A DNA stretch of 64,000 nt from Pardosa pseudoannulata. Its lineage: Eukaryota > Arthropoda > Arachnida > Araneae > Lycosidae. Shown here one piece after another: positions 26,719 through 41,000 of the stretch. The position numbers and the translations under genes are program-made. Where the stretch lies: positions 87,438,808-87,502,807 of the forward strand of contig CM063501.1 in the NCBI GenBank assembly GCA_032207245.1, in the 5' to 3' direction. The notes beneath the pieces are model-generated. The model saw only the letters and a list, made by a program, of their open reading frames with translations, was not told where the DNA came from and ran no database searches. Position 1 is the first letter of the stretch; each line of letters begins with the position of its first letter.

Positions 26719-29700
26719 GTAAATTTTACTCTTTTATTAAGAACAAAAATCATACTTACTATTTTAAATGTACCAGGAAATCAAAATTGAAATTTATTTT
26801 TTCCTTTAATTTTTTTTCCTACTAAATTATAATTATTAGCTCGGTCTTGCATATATTTCAGTAGATTGCATAAATTACTAATTTCCTTTGTTGTTAGTAT
26901 TATCAAAAATTATATATTTTGTATTATCTTTCCATTTTTTTTTTTTATGTTGTAGTAATTCCTAATTTATGTATCTTTAAAACTTCGAAATGAAAAATTT
27001 TTACATTTTTGTATTTGATAATCTTTGCAGATGGTCTATGGATGTGGGTGGTATGTGACACAGTGATCAACATTTATCATACAGAAAATAGTGAATGGTT
27101 TGGAGGCTATTGTTTTGGAGATTCTTTAAAGAAATCTTCTGCCAAAATAGCAGCTGTCACAGAACTTTGTTCATCTCATATATCATTTCCTTGTCTATTA
27201 ATTGCTGTGAATCATGATCATGAAAGCTTAATTTGTGTGTATGATATAAAAATATCCAAAGTTATCAGAGCTGTACAAGTTCCTGATATGGTAAGCATAT
27301 ACTTTCAGTGTTAAATAACGTAAAACTGTATAAAGAAAGATAAATTTTTTGTGTGTCTGTAAACACAATTGCATGGAAGCATGAAGATCCTTATCACCTG
27401 GGAGAACTTATTTGAATTTTGAATTAGTTTTTTGTTTGTTATTTTTGAGCAGTTTTTGTAGCTGCATATACCTGCACCAAACAGGGCTAAATTTAATACA
27501 CAGTTCTATCATCTTGTAGAAAACTATGTAGAATTTATTTTCTACATAAAAGACATTTTTATTTACATGGCACAGTCACCATTTTGTATGGTTTGATTTG
27601 ACGATAATAAATATTCTCTCAAATTGGTGTCATTGTCACCAGTTTAAGGAATTCCATGTAACATATATCTATATAAAATCCTTAGTATGTATGTGTATAT
27701 GCTATGTTCTCCAAAATAGCTGGATCAATCTTCTAGAAATTTTGCATGGTGATTAAAATCTTAATAGAGATAGAATGTTTTTCAACCTCATCGGTTCTAG
27801 CGACTCTATAATTTGATGCCATTTCATACATTTTTATTCTTTAGTTGCACTAAATTTAAAACTTTTAACTCAAATGATAGTATTTCAAATATGCTTTAAA
27901 ATTATATATATATGTTTTTATACCAAAATTAGTTTAAACTTTTCTGTTTTTATTTAACTTTTTATTTTTTTATTTTTTTTTTTATTTTACCGTTTTTCTT
28001 ATTGCCATAAGCAACAGATTTATCAATTCCAAAATTAAAATTACTTAACATCTTATTTTTGTCTCTTGTTATCAACAGTTTTATATTTTGATAGATATGG
28101 TGGTTTCCTTTGTATAGTGTTGCCAAAAATGTCCCTTTTATCCTAGTAGAGTTCAAGAAAATTAATGAACAAATATTGTCAAACAGAGTGTTTTTATTTC
28201 TTTAATATAAATTTTTAAGTTTATAAGGAACATTAAATTAATATAAAATGCCTTATTTATTTTAAGAAAATTAGTTGCTTTGCTTCTAAAATTATGTACA
28301 TTGTTGGTATATAATGAGGTCTAAAAAATAACTTAAATTTTGAAATAAATATAGCCTTAATTACCTAGAACAAGAATGAGTCACAGAGAACCTAAGTATT
28401 ATATAAAAATCTAATTTCTTAAAATATTTATATGCTATACAAACTAACATAACTACCCATTAATACCAAATTTGTTCATATTCTCATTAAGTTATAAAGA
28501 ATGTCGTGTAATCTCACGTCATACCACAGTGGATTCACTGGCAATACTGTACATGTACATTTTTCCTGGGATAATCTATTGATAATAAACTATTATGTTC
28601 ATTGCCAATCTGTAACATAAGAGGTTCATTTGACACTTTTATTACTATATTTATCCATTCTATTAGTTCTAAAACTTTATTTGGGAACCTTAATTTCTCA
28701 GGCTAAAGGCTGTGTGCAAAGCAGCTAGTTTTCCATAAATTTATTACTAACATTTGAATACATTCATGTATTAATGATAACTACAAATCTAAAATATTTA
28801 TTTTAATATTTATAATTATTTAATACAATGCATTTTAAGTTAAGTTTATAATATTAAGTGTTAATGTATCAAAGTCAGATGTCTATTATTTTCTTGTTAA
28901 CGTAATGACATTTAAGAACGTTATTGAGCATTACATTTAGTTTTATTTATTACCAATAAAAGCATGAATTTAGTTATTTAGTTGGAAAATAGCTGTATTA
29001 ATCAGTATCTCAGTGAATGTCAAAATTTTTGTTCAACAGTGAAAGGTGTTAAAAATCTGGTGTGTGCCATTTTCTAGGCAAATTTTGCTGCCCAATTTCT
29101 TTTTTCGCAATTTCTGGAGGCCAGGCAGATTTGTGATGTATTTTGTGATATTAATATACCTTTTTATCATTGGATTAATTAAATCATAATTATGGAACTT
29201 TTATTAGATGATTCAGAAAGATGGGAAGATTTGAATGAGTTAGAAAAAAATAATCATATCAGTATTACATAATTTTGTATGTTGTAAAATTTAATGTTTA
29301 CCCTTGTTGGTCATTTGGCCAGTTCGTTTCTTTTTAGGACATATGTCTTTTAATTTTATTATACTACTATGGATGGTGTCAATTGTCAAATTTAAGCAGA
29401 TATTTTTTCTTTTGAAAATGTTAGCGTAGGAACTCATTTCAATTTGAAGTTGGCAGATTCCCTATTATTTATTCAGTTTCATAGTTTAGTTACAATAGAA
29501 CATCTGTCCTTTTTTGTACTATTTGTATAAAATTGATTTCAATAAAAGATGTCTTAGATAATTTCTGTTTGAAATATCATGTTGTATTGCATTTTATATG
29601 GATATTTTAATAATTAGTAAAAAAAGTCTTTGATGAGAAAGATTGTTTTAATTTTCTGTCTTTATTTCGCTTATAAGTCTCTTAACATTTGTGAAAATCA

Positions 29701-32700
29701 GTTTAACTGAAATACATATTAACTAGCTACAAATGAATTTATTTATGTGGTTGGGCAACATTGTTTCATTGTTATAAAATTCTGTCAATTTGTCTTAATC
29801 ATGATTTAGTTTTAATTTTGCTGATTTCCATTATATGGAATAAAAAAAAAAGAAATCTACAGCTTAGATGATTAGTTTTCTTTTACATCTAAAGAAATCC
29901 GAACAAAATATATATTTTGTATATTTTTAAAATGCTTAAAGAATATATATGTGCTTTTATCTATTAATTTTATAAAATTGTATCTTTTGGAAAGAATATA
30001 CATATTTCTTATTTTAATACCTATTTTTATTACTAAATTTTTTAATTTTCTTAGCAGAAATCAGTAAAAGAATGTAGGAACTCTTTTTCTGCAAAAATGG
30101 TATAGAGTAAATCAAAATAGTAGATTATTAAAATGGTTTTCAGTGTCACTTTAGTAATGTATATATAATTTTATAAGTAATTCATCTCTATCTTTTTTAA
30201 CATTTCTCTTTCTAATAGGCACTTACTCTTGAAGTTGTTAGTGGTAATGGTGGAGCTTGTATGGACACTCATCACTTATTTGTACAGCTAAGATACATGT
30301 TTGGAATAGTTGCTTTAGGATCAACTACTGGGCATATATACTTTTTAGATTTGTGCTTAGATGAGGATTTCTCTTGTAATGAAAATTCACCAAATATAAC
30401 ATATGTGATGAAGAAGTATGAGCTTCTTCCAGAGCATAGGGAAATGGCTATATCAAGAGAGCAACATATTTTAATGCTACTCAATGGTTTGTTTCCTATT
30501 TTTTTTTAATTAGTTTTTGCATATGTTTTTTTAAATTTATCACAACTCATTTTATGTAGTTTTTATGAAGCACATCTTTCTTTTAAGCATAAAATTTATA
30601 AAATTATTAAAATTGTTTTTTATAGTGCTGCTAATTAGACTATTTTTCCTTAATTAACCTCTTTTCTTTATTTCCTATGTTTATATGCATCACTTGTTAA
30701 AAGCCTGATATTTAAAAAATATGTACTGTAACTATCTTTAGGCATTTCTTGTATGCACTTAATACCAGTAAGATAAAAGTAACAGTCTAAGCTTTTTTTC
30801 AACCTGTTAAAGTTTAGCATTTTAAATCTAGTTTTTTCACCCTTTATGTTATATTTGCATTTTTAAAAACAAATGTCCAGTAACACATAAATGTAAATAG
30901 CAAGTTCAAAGAAAAATTTATAGATTTCCTAATATGCATTTAGATCAGAGATCACTAAACTGTCAAACTCAAACTACCATTAGCTTTCTGAAAGAAATTT
31001 TAGGTTGAATCATAGTATTTTGCTCAGGTTGGCTAACCTCGAAATGTTTCACTGAGCTCTAACAGATGACTTGTTTTTTTGCATACAATGTTATAAAAAT
31101 TAACTTTGTATTTACTAGAACTGCATGTTAATAGATAATTGCAAATGTAAGATTTAAAATATATTTTTTTATTTCTGTTCTGATTTCTTTAAATAGCTGA
31201 TAGTAGATTTTAAAAAGGTATGGTTGCTCAGAAGTTATAAGTTTGGTGATCACTGGTTTAGATTTTTCAATTGTATATTGCATGCATATATGCATCCCCT
31301 ATATAATAATAGCCTAAGTTATTTGTCCGTCTGTCCTTGAACTTATGAATCAGTTGTACCTGGAATGGATAGAGGCATCCATATTGGGTTCTTGAGGAAT
31401 TAGGGTTAGCATCATTTTAAATCCCCCTCCCCCCCTTTTCTAGCACTTAATGCCATTATTTCAAGCCCTTTTTTTCCCGGTTTAGAGTAGGCGATTAAAT
31501 TTATCAATTTGTCACATAATAAATAGGTAAAAATAACATTTTTTTTAGCACTGTGATGTCATTCCTTTAACTATCTCATTTAATCATTTCATTATTTTAA
31601 ATTACTTAAATATTGTCTGCATTATTTTCATACATTTTATCACTGAATTTAGATATTATGTAAAAATATTTCTTTTATATTTGGCTTAAATAGTAGATTA
31701 GGTATATATGTGATAATTATAAATTTAATCATCGCTTTTTTTTGGGGGGGGGGGCAATGAAAATTGTATCACTGGTATTAACAATAAATTCTATCTACCT
31801 CTAGGGTGTAGTAGAAATGATAGTTTCATTCCATTAATTACTGTGGCAAGAAAAATTGGAAAGAACTTAACAATAATTTCAATGTAGCTAAGAAAACTTT
31901 GAATTTTCTTTCTAAATGACTTCAACATGGCTCTAAACTACATTCACAGTATCAGGAGACTTTAAAGAAGTAGGAAGATAAACAAATTATTGAGCATGTA
32001 CCAGATAATTTTTAGCCAAAAAACAAACCTTTTTTTTTATCTGCCTCATAGTACTTAACAATTCTGGAAAATTAAAAATTTTACTGATTCTGTCATATGA
32101 CGGCTATATGTTAGTTTAAAGAGAATGAACTTTATTATAGAGTCATGAAATGAAAACAATTACAATTTGATCAAAAGATTAAATGATCTAAACATTATTT
32201 TAAAGGAGATGCAGGATTTGCTTTGCTTTTCTTGTTGCTTTCAATAGCTTTAGTAAAATTACAACTTTTTATAAAGTCAATTTTTTATGAACAAAAAATT
32301 TTTTAACAATACTAGAATTTTTTAAAAATGATCTTTTCACTTTTATTTATATACTCTCTCCATTTATTTTCTGTATACAACTTCAAAATTCTAATGAAAT
32401 AATTTCACAAATTTTATAGATCAGAGTACTCGCAATGGTTCTTTTGATTTTGAAAGTAGAAGTTCATCTCTAGGTTATTTTCCACATGGTAAGTAATTTG
32501 ATAAAAACTATTAATGTGTTTGATTTGTTTACAAAGATCATAATACTCTATTGGTTTAAAGATGCGTTTTAAGATGTGCTAATATATATTAAGTAGTTTC
32601 ATAAATTATTGTGTATTAGGAAAGTCACACACACACACACAAACATATATGTGTTAAAATATACATGTTATTAATTATGGGGATCAATAGTTTTGTAAAA

Positions 32701-34945
32701 GTTTTATATCTATTAAAATATACTGCTAAGGAAAAATTTATGTAAATACAGAGGTAATAAAAGTTATTCAGTTTCTTAAAAAGAAGGAATTACAAGCTAA
32801 TGTTCTTAGTGCATATATATTTTAATTTTAGAATTAATGTCCAAAATAACAAAGTCTGTTTTCCCCCTTTAAATGAGCTGTGTAAAATATAACAGTCTTG
32901 AGTTCATCTGGGCTACAAGCCCTTCTGTTCCTGAAAGCATTTGACTTCTAAGAAATAATGCACTCTGAGAAGTCAACTGTGAGCAATGCTTTATTTCCAG
33001 GGACTTTATGGGTCCACTGGTTGCCCTTTTGACTGACGACATTGTGCGGGGAGACTCAAAATAGACATTTGGGTTTTATGCCATTCTTCTGTTTGTTGTT
33101 TCTTTCATGAATACCCTGTTTTGTCATGAACCCTTATCTTTCAGTTCAAAAGCTAATTTAAATTTTGAAATTAATCTGTCCTTAATTACCCAGTTTAAAG
33201 GCTGGTCACAAAGTGCCTACTTTAAAATAGAACTATCAGAAATAATACTATGTGTACAAGGGGAGAACTGATTAGCCGTCTTTTTCTAGTACCTATTTTA
33301 TAAGCAACTAACTCTAAAACCCAGCATTGCCCAAAAGATGTATGCAAATTTCATATGCGTTCCACCAAATTGTTAAAAAAAATTATGCTGCATCTGCAGG
33401 CTTGCAATTCCGTCAATTTTCTCACCTTTAGTCACTTTTTTTACAATTGATCACTTTTAGTCACTTTTTTAAGTAAACAGTCACTTTTAGTCACTTTTTT
33501 CTTGGTGTATCACAGCAAAAGTCTAGTGTTGAAAAAAGGTCATAATTAATACCAAAATATTTAAATAAAAGACCAAAATGGGATGCTCTAATCTTATTTT
33601 TTTATTAAAATGTAATTGTCATTGTTTCCAGAATTTAGTGATTTTAAAAAGTCGCAAAGAATTTCCTGAAATCTACATTTGTACTGAAATGTGCATTTAA
33701 TATATTAAAGTAACTTACGTCAAAGCATACATTTCTCTTTTTCTTTTTCTTCACAATTTTTGTTTAGATACTCTAATCTCGATATGTACATATTTTAAAA
33801 CATCATTAATATATGCAGAAAATTTTGATTATAAAATTGATGTATTGTATGTATTCAAATCTAATTTATAGATTTTCTTGAATAAGAAGCAATGTTAAGT
33901 TATGTTAAACAAAATTTTTAACCTATTTTGTATTTGACGCTAAAATCATGTCGTTTGATTTAGAGTTAAAATAAATAGAAAAATCTTAATAATAGCATCT
34001 GTAATCAAGAGGAGAAACAAATCGTATGTTTTTTTCAATGTTTAGTCACTTTTTAGTCACTTATCCTGTATTATTTGTCACTTTTCTCACCTTTTTCAAA
34101 GTACCTGAGCAGTTGCAAGCCTGCATCTGACATACTTTAGCTTGTATTACAATTAAATTTTAATTTTAATAAAAAATAAAAAAATTCACTTATAATTAAA
34201 AAAACATATTTAGTGTTTTACATGCGTTGCAAAATATTACTGATGAGTAAGTAATGACTGAAAATCAAACTATAGAACAATGTTTAAAAACATGGTTCTA
34301 TGTTAATCTTAGAGATGTGAAGCCGTTGCTGCTGTTTAACTTATATTTTTAAGATGATTTGTGATTCTGTAGTTGCCATTAATTAGTATACTAATAACAC
34401 CAACTTTTTTATTGTTGAGTTGTATGATTGATTGTTTTACTGAAGAATAAACAATGACTTAAAATCAAATTATAAAACAATATTTAAAACCCCAGTTCAG
34501 CAATTATCCTAGAGATGAAAGCTTTGCTGCTTGTGGCATAAAACAAATAAGCTAAAATACTTGGTTTGCAGAAGGTTTAGGCAGAATTGCCACCTGATGA
34601 ATTTGTAGCTATCATTAAACTTACTGAGGAAAGTAGCATTTCAAAAACATTTACAAAAGGAAAAGCTTCACAACAGATGATGACTCTTTTTAATGGGATA
34701 GTCTGCTATTAAAACTAAAACACTGTCTTCCATGATAAATAAGAATATCTCATGAAAAATTAGTTATGAGTCATCTGCCTCTTTTTTATTAGTAAAAGGG
34801 ATGATATGATAAATCATTAAAAAATTAATTGAAAAAAATAATGGTTCCAACATTTATTTTTGCTGTGTTGTGCCAGATCCTAAATACTAGCTGTGCCACA
34901 TTTTATCCCAGTCCATAAAATGGCATAGGCTACACAGATGAGCTT

Positions 34946-35042
<97 letters not shown>

Positions 35043-38000
35043 TATATAGATAGAGTTTTAGTTAAGTTGTTTTTTGTACTGAATGCATCTGTTATATTTC
35101 TCTAGGGTAGTTATGATCATTTCTTTTTAAAATAATTTTTATTTTAGTATTCTTAAAACACCTCTTTTATTTCCTTTTCTAGGTAAAGTACATGTTACTG
35201 CATTAAAATACATCCAAAGTACAGTAACACTTGCTGTGGGTTTCAATTTTGGAGGAATTCAATTATGGGATCTCCAAGATCTTTGTCTTCTGTATGTTGC
35301 TTTTTTTTTATGTTGAATAATAATTATTTCTAATATTTTGACAATTTATTGAATTAAAATTAAATGGGTAATTAGAAAAAAATACAAAGTATCAAATTAA
35401 TTCCCCTACTTTAAAATGCTATTGTCTAGTAATCTAATTAAAATACAAAATTTTTGTACTGTTCTATTAAATATACATTTTTACTCATGCTCTAAATTTA
35501 ATAATCTCCAGTAAAACAGTAGTTTAAAAATTTTCAGAAAAAGTTTGACCAGAATATTATCCTTTGTCCAATTACCCATTTAATTTCATGATATGCTGAT
35601 AGTAATTTTTTTTTTTTTTTTAAATATAAAATGGTTTTGGTTTTTCTTTTTAACTATCTATAGGCATTAAAAATGCAGAATTTGTAATTTACTTTTCCAT
35701 TTTAAGTTCCAAAAAAAAATGTGCATTAGAAAATAATCTCCTTTTAAGAAGAAAGAAATTGCATAATGCTGTTTTCTAAAAAGGAAAAAAAAGTTAACCA
35801 AAAACATTTTAAATAATCCTCATTTTATTATTTTTGTGTAGATTGAATTGTGTATTTTAGCTTTAGTAGAAAGTTTTCAATTAGATGTACATTGTAAACT
35901 GATAAAATGCATTATGAAAATATTTTATCTAAGTTTTATTAGAATTTTTTATTATTATTATTATTATTTTTAACCTCTAAATGAGTTCTTGTGAGTATAT
36001 AGGACTATATTACAATTAAAATTAATTTAACAGTTAAGTTTAGAATGAATATTTTTAAAACCTTAAACCTTAACTAAGAATATATTAATGCTAACAATGA
36101 ATAATTCAAATGGTTTTAACTCTAAAGAAAATGTTGGGTATAAATATAGGCTAAAAGAAACTGGAAATAATAATATCATTATGTTAATTTGCCTTAATAT
36201 TTTTATTCTTAAGAATTTGTGTTTCATTTATTAACAATAGATTTACTGTTGCAATTCATAACTTTTATTCCTGTTTTGGATGTTTAGTGAAAAGGACCAA
36301 GTTGACATCACTTATTAATAGCTGTACTTGCCAAGTTTCACAAGCAGTGTCAAAAGTTCTTAATTTCCAACAATTGTTATTGCAAACAAATTGTCTTTAT
36401 TGCTAGTGTCTTTTACTATCCAATTCATCCATATATATATATATTAACCTCTCTTTGGTTAAACTTTAATTAAGCCACAATGGATTTGGAGAAGATAAAA
36501 CTTCTTAAGAAGGAAAATGTTGAGAAGTTAAACTTCTTAAATTTGCTGCTATAGATATATGAATTAAATTGGGACCAAATACAAAAATAGAATGTCTTTA
36601 ACTGGAAAAATTCTTAAATGGGTTCCACTGCTTTTTTATTTGTTATAAGTGTTACAAATTATTAAGATGTACTCTATATATTCTATGATTGAATTATTTA
36701 GATAATTATACATTGAGTTACTGTAAATGTTTGAATAATATCCAATTCAAGTTTTGATGAAATGTAGGAACAATCATTTTAGGATAAGGTTTTTTTTTTT
36801 ATGTTTCTGAAGATTTGTTTTCAGTTACTTTTTATCTTGTGAATATATTTATTAAATTAAAAGATTTTAATACCAAAACATTTTGTTTCTTTAGTTATAC
36901 TGTAGCAAATCAGCCACAAGAACAGCCAATAATTGCATTTGCCTTTCAAGAACCTGAGAATGATCCAAGGCATTTTTGCTACTTGTGGATTATTAGAGGA
37001 AATTTAGCCAATAAGAGGTAACATCTATCGCAAATCTTTTTTTACATTGATGCAACTTCTATCATACTGTAAGCATTATAGCTCTTTGTCCATTATTCCT
37101 CTGTTTGTAGAACAGCACACTTAAATATTTTTATACGAATAATGTTACATGAATTTTGATTCAATTTAAAGACAACATGATGATTAAAAATGATTAACAT
37201 CACTTTTGTCAATGAAAGTAGTTTAAGTTCACTTTGTATATTTTTGTGAAACTTTTAAAATGTGTATTCAAATTTGGAGATCAAAGAATAAAAATACATG
37301 ATTTTTCTTAAAATTATATGCTATACAAATGTACAGGAAAAGAATTAAAAAAAATATGTAAATAGGTCAGTGGTGACATACCTATGACCCGCAGACCAGA
37401 CAATGGCATGCAAAGGCTTTTTAAATGACCCATGTATTGAATTTTATTTTTATATCACAAAAGAGAAGAGAGAACATGAAAAGATTTAGGTATAACTGTT
37501 TAATCATGTATTAATCTAAAAAAATTCTTCCAAATTGATATATTTAGCTGATTATCATAATATATGCACAGTCCGACAAAACCCGAGCGCCAATTTGCAC
37601 GGGCGACTAAAAAAATGCCCCTGGTGACTAGCTTCAGGGTGACAAAAAAAATCCAGTACATACATTTAACTTTTAATCTAGCACGCCTTTACACATTTAT
37701 TCCTTTTTTGTCGTATTTCTACCAAGAAGATCGACGGCAGCAGACACCGCTGATGCTGACCATGAATTGCGAGATAGACGTGCTATTAGTGAAGATGATA
37801 TTTCTAAAATTATTGATGAATGGTTATACATTCAAGTTCTTGGGGAAAATTTATCACTTAATTCTCTTTTTGAAAGGTGTATTTTGATGAAGGACAGATT
37901 TCCACATTTAATAATTCTTCTTTCAATTGTACTGACCCTTCCTGTTTCAACATCTTCCTGTAAAAGAGGTTTCAGAACAAACTACATTCAAATTTAAGGA

Positions 38001-41000
38001 GAAAATCTTTAAATGGCCTAATGTTTATACACTTAAATGGACCATCTTTGCAGAAATACAATCCTGAGAAGTCAATTGATAGGTGGTATTTCAGAGCAAA
38101 AGTTCAAAGATACTGTTAATGTTAATAATTTCTTTTAAGATTTATAGTCACACTTCGTGATATAATTTTCTGTTGCATAATCTAATCAAATAAAGATTTT
38201 CCTTGTCCTTGTCCTATTGTAGAAAAAACCCTATTAGATTATGAGTGGCCTATGTTTCATTCTGCAGTGAATGCGTTAAAGTCATTAAGTTGTAGAAAGA
38301 ACTTGTACCATCAGCTCCTAAGATTTTACAACTTTTGTCAGTCTTTGAATATGTGTTTTTCATGATTCTTTATTCATTTAAATACTGAGTGCAAAGATGC
38401 TACTGAGCCATGGGATCAGCTCATTAATATATGTTTTTTTTTTTTTTTCATATAATTTAAATTTTTACTCTATGCTTTCAAAAGTAAAAGTTTTAACATT
38501 TAAACAAAATAAAATTTCAACAAGATATTGTAATTCTCCTTTTTTTAGGACTTTCTATTTCAGAAGGTACTAGTATTTTGATGAATTGAATGAAAAGGCA
38601 AATCTTTAATTCTAAGCTTTTTCATGTATCAGTAGGTGATTCATCAGCCCATTAGAGTCTTTATGAAACTTAACAAAATAAATGATTTAGAAAAGGAGTT
38701 TGCAGTGTGATGGCATTGGCAGTTCAGTATTGCAAATGTGTATGCATTGGTAGTTGTGTTTTCCATATTTTAAACAATGGTTTTAGAAAAGGGACAGTAT
38801 TTACTGATTGGAGTAAGGCTTCAGGGTTAGTTGAACTGAATTGCTTATTTAAAGTTTCTCTTGCCAGAAGAGACAATGTTATGAAAATTTCAAAAATGAA
38901 ATAACTTCCTATAAAATTTTATTAGTGAGAGTAAACAGAATTTTAATTTTGAATTAAATTTGATCAATCATATTTCTCTTTCTGAGATATCCTTAAAGTT
39001 GGAAGAAAAATCCTTAACTAATTTTTACTTTTAAAAAGCTGTTTGAACCTTGATTATATATTCCAAGATGTTTATTTAAATGAATAATCTATATTTACTG
39101 CAATGTTAGTATAAATATAGTTTAATTTCAAATACAAACTATATAAATTTAGTAAAATATAAAATTATATAAAATAATTTTGAGTGATTTTTAATTTTAT
39201 TTATAATGATCTTGAGCATTCTTGATTTTATGTTTATTTTAAAATTATTTTTCTGGTGTATGATTTTAATTAAAAAAAAATTTTTTTTTCAATATTGATA
39301 GACCTGAGGACTTTTCTGTTGCTACAATGTATTCATTAATCTATGGCAAAAGGACTTATGTAGAGTTATTTGGTAACCTTTATACAGTAAGTACACTACA
39401 GTTGTCAATTTTAGAGTAAAAATGATTTTACTTTTCAATATGGAAGTGACATTCTCTAAATAATTGATGTTCAAATATTTAATTCTGTTTTCTCACCTCT
39501 TTATTATTTAATCACAATTTTTAAATAAGTAATGTCATTTTTTTATTAGAAAGAATTTTATAATTTTTTGATTTGTAAATTTATTTTTATGTAAGAATAA
39601 ATAAGATGTTCTGCACTGACCAAGGCCATTAATAAATTACTCTCAGGATCTTTTTTTCTTTTTCTTATATTCCTCTGAGTTCATTGCATAAATATTTTAC
39701 CTAAAATTGCAGCTGAGGAATCAACATTTTGACAGATGTATGAAATGAATACTTATTAAAGAATATTTGTTGAATTATTACCAAATTTTCTTGATATTGA
39801 ATTGATTTGATTTTATATTGTTATCTATACACATGCAAATTTTATATATTTTTTATTTTCAAGTCACCTGTTGTAAATTACAAAAAAAATTGTACTCAGT
39901 ATACCTATATTTTTCAAGTGTGTTAACCATTATTACATAGTTGAATCAGTTAACCAATTACACCTGAGTCATTTCTGCCAAATGTATGTTGATGAGTTAA
40001 ATTTAAGTTATGGACTGCATAAAGTAAAACAAATATGAAATTTAAATAAGTTTAAATATTATAGTATGTTCTCATTATTGATCTGTGATTTTAAACATCA
40101 TAGGATGCCATTTATAACAAAAAAAAGAAAACTTTGTGTTAAGCATATTTATTTGGTCTCATGTGTATTATATACTGGTGTAAAGTGAAACTTTATTATA
40201 GATAAAGTTATTTGACAGGATTTTGATCATATCTGCCAAAAACATAAATTTATGTGCAGAACTTGTCCTAAACTGTCTATCCAAATTTCAAAATTTTAAG
40301 CTATAGCAGATACTCCAAAAATTGGTAGATTGTTTATATGTTTAACATGTACGTTTGCTGGAAAAAAAACTTGTTTGGAGGAAACATAAAAAAATATACA
40401 GATAATCTTGTAGCTGTCTCTGAAAAGATATGCTAGACTTAATGTCTAGCATAAGGACGTTAATAAATATGGAATAATGGAATAAGGATGTTAATAGCAT
40501 GCCTCAAAACCATATTTAAATTACCGTAATTTTGTACGTGTAGTCTGCAGACTATCTGCTGGTTGTTCATTGGTCAAATCATCAAAATCAAAAGAAAGGG
40601 GGGAAAGCACATTGCGTGAACGGCCTATGATCAAATGTAAACAAAAGTACGACTCACAAGATGCCAAGAAAACATCATATTGTATTGGTAATAACCCATG
40701 AAAAAAAAAATACAACCCATAAAGCAGAACAGATCAATAGTAGCAAGTAGGGCAATCTTAAATTGTGTCCTGGAGTACCACTATTTATAGCTTCGATTGA
40801 CAACACCAAGTGGATGAGTTCAAGATCGAAAGTTGTGGGTCGAAGGTCATTTCACCTCAAGGATCACTCGTAACAGAGTGTTTTGTTTTCAAAGTTTTGA
40901 TTTGCAGTAATATTGGTTATTCATTATGTCTTTAAAACAGTGTTGTAGTTTTACTGCTGATTTCAAGCTGAAAGAAATTCAGAAGGTCGACGAAAATGCA

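Noticed and set aside
33397..34121. CRISPR-like array from repeated agtcactttt
   Set aside because: Repeats are short, irregularly spaced and confined to the two ends of a hAT-type element in an animal genome.
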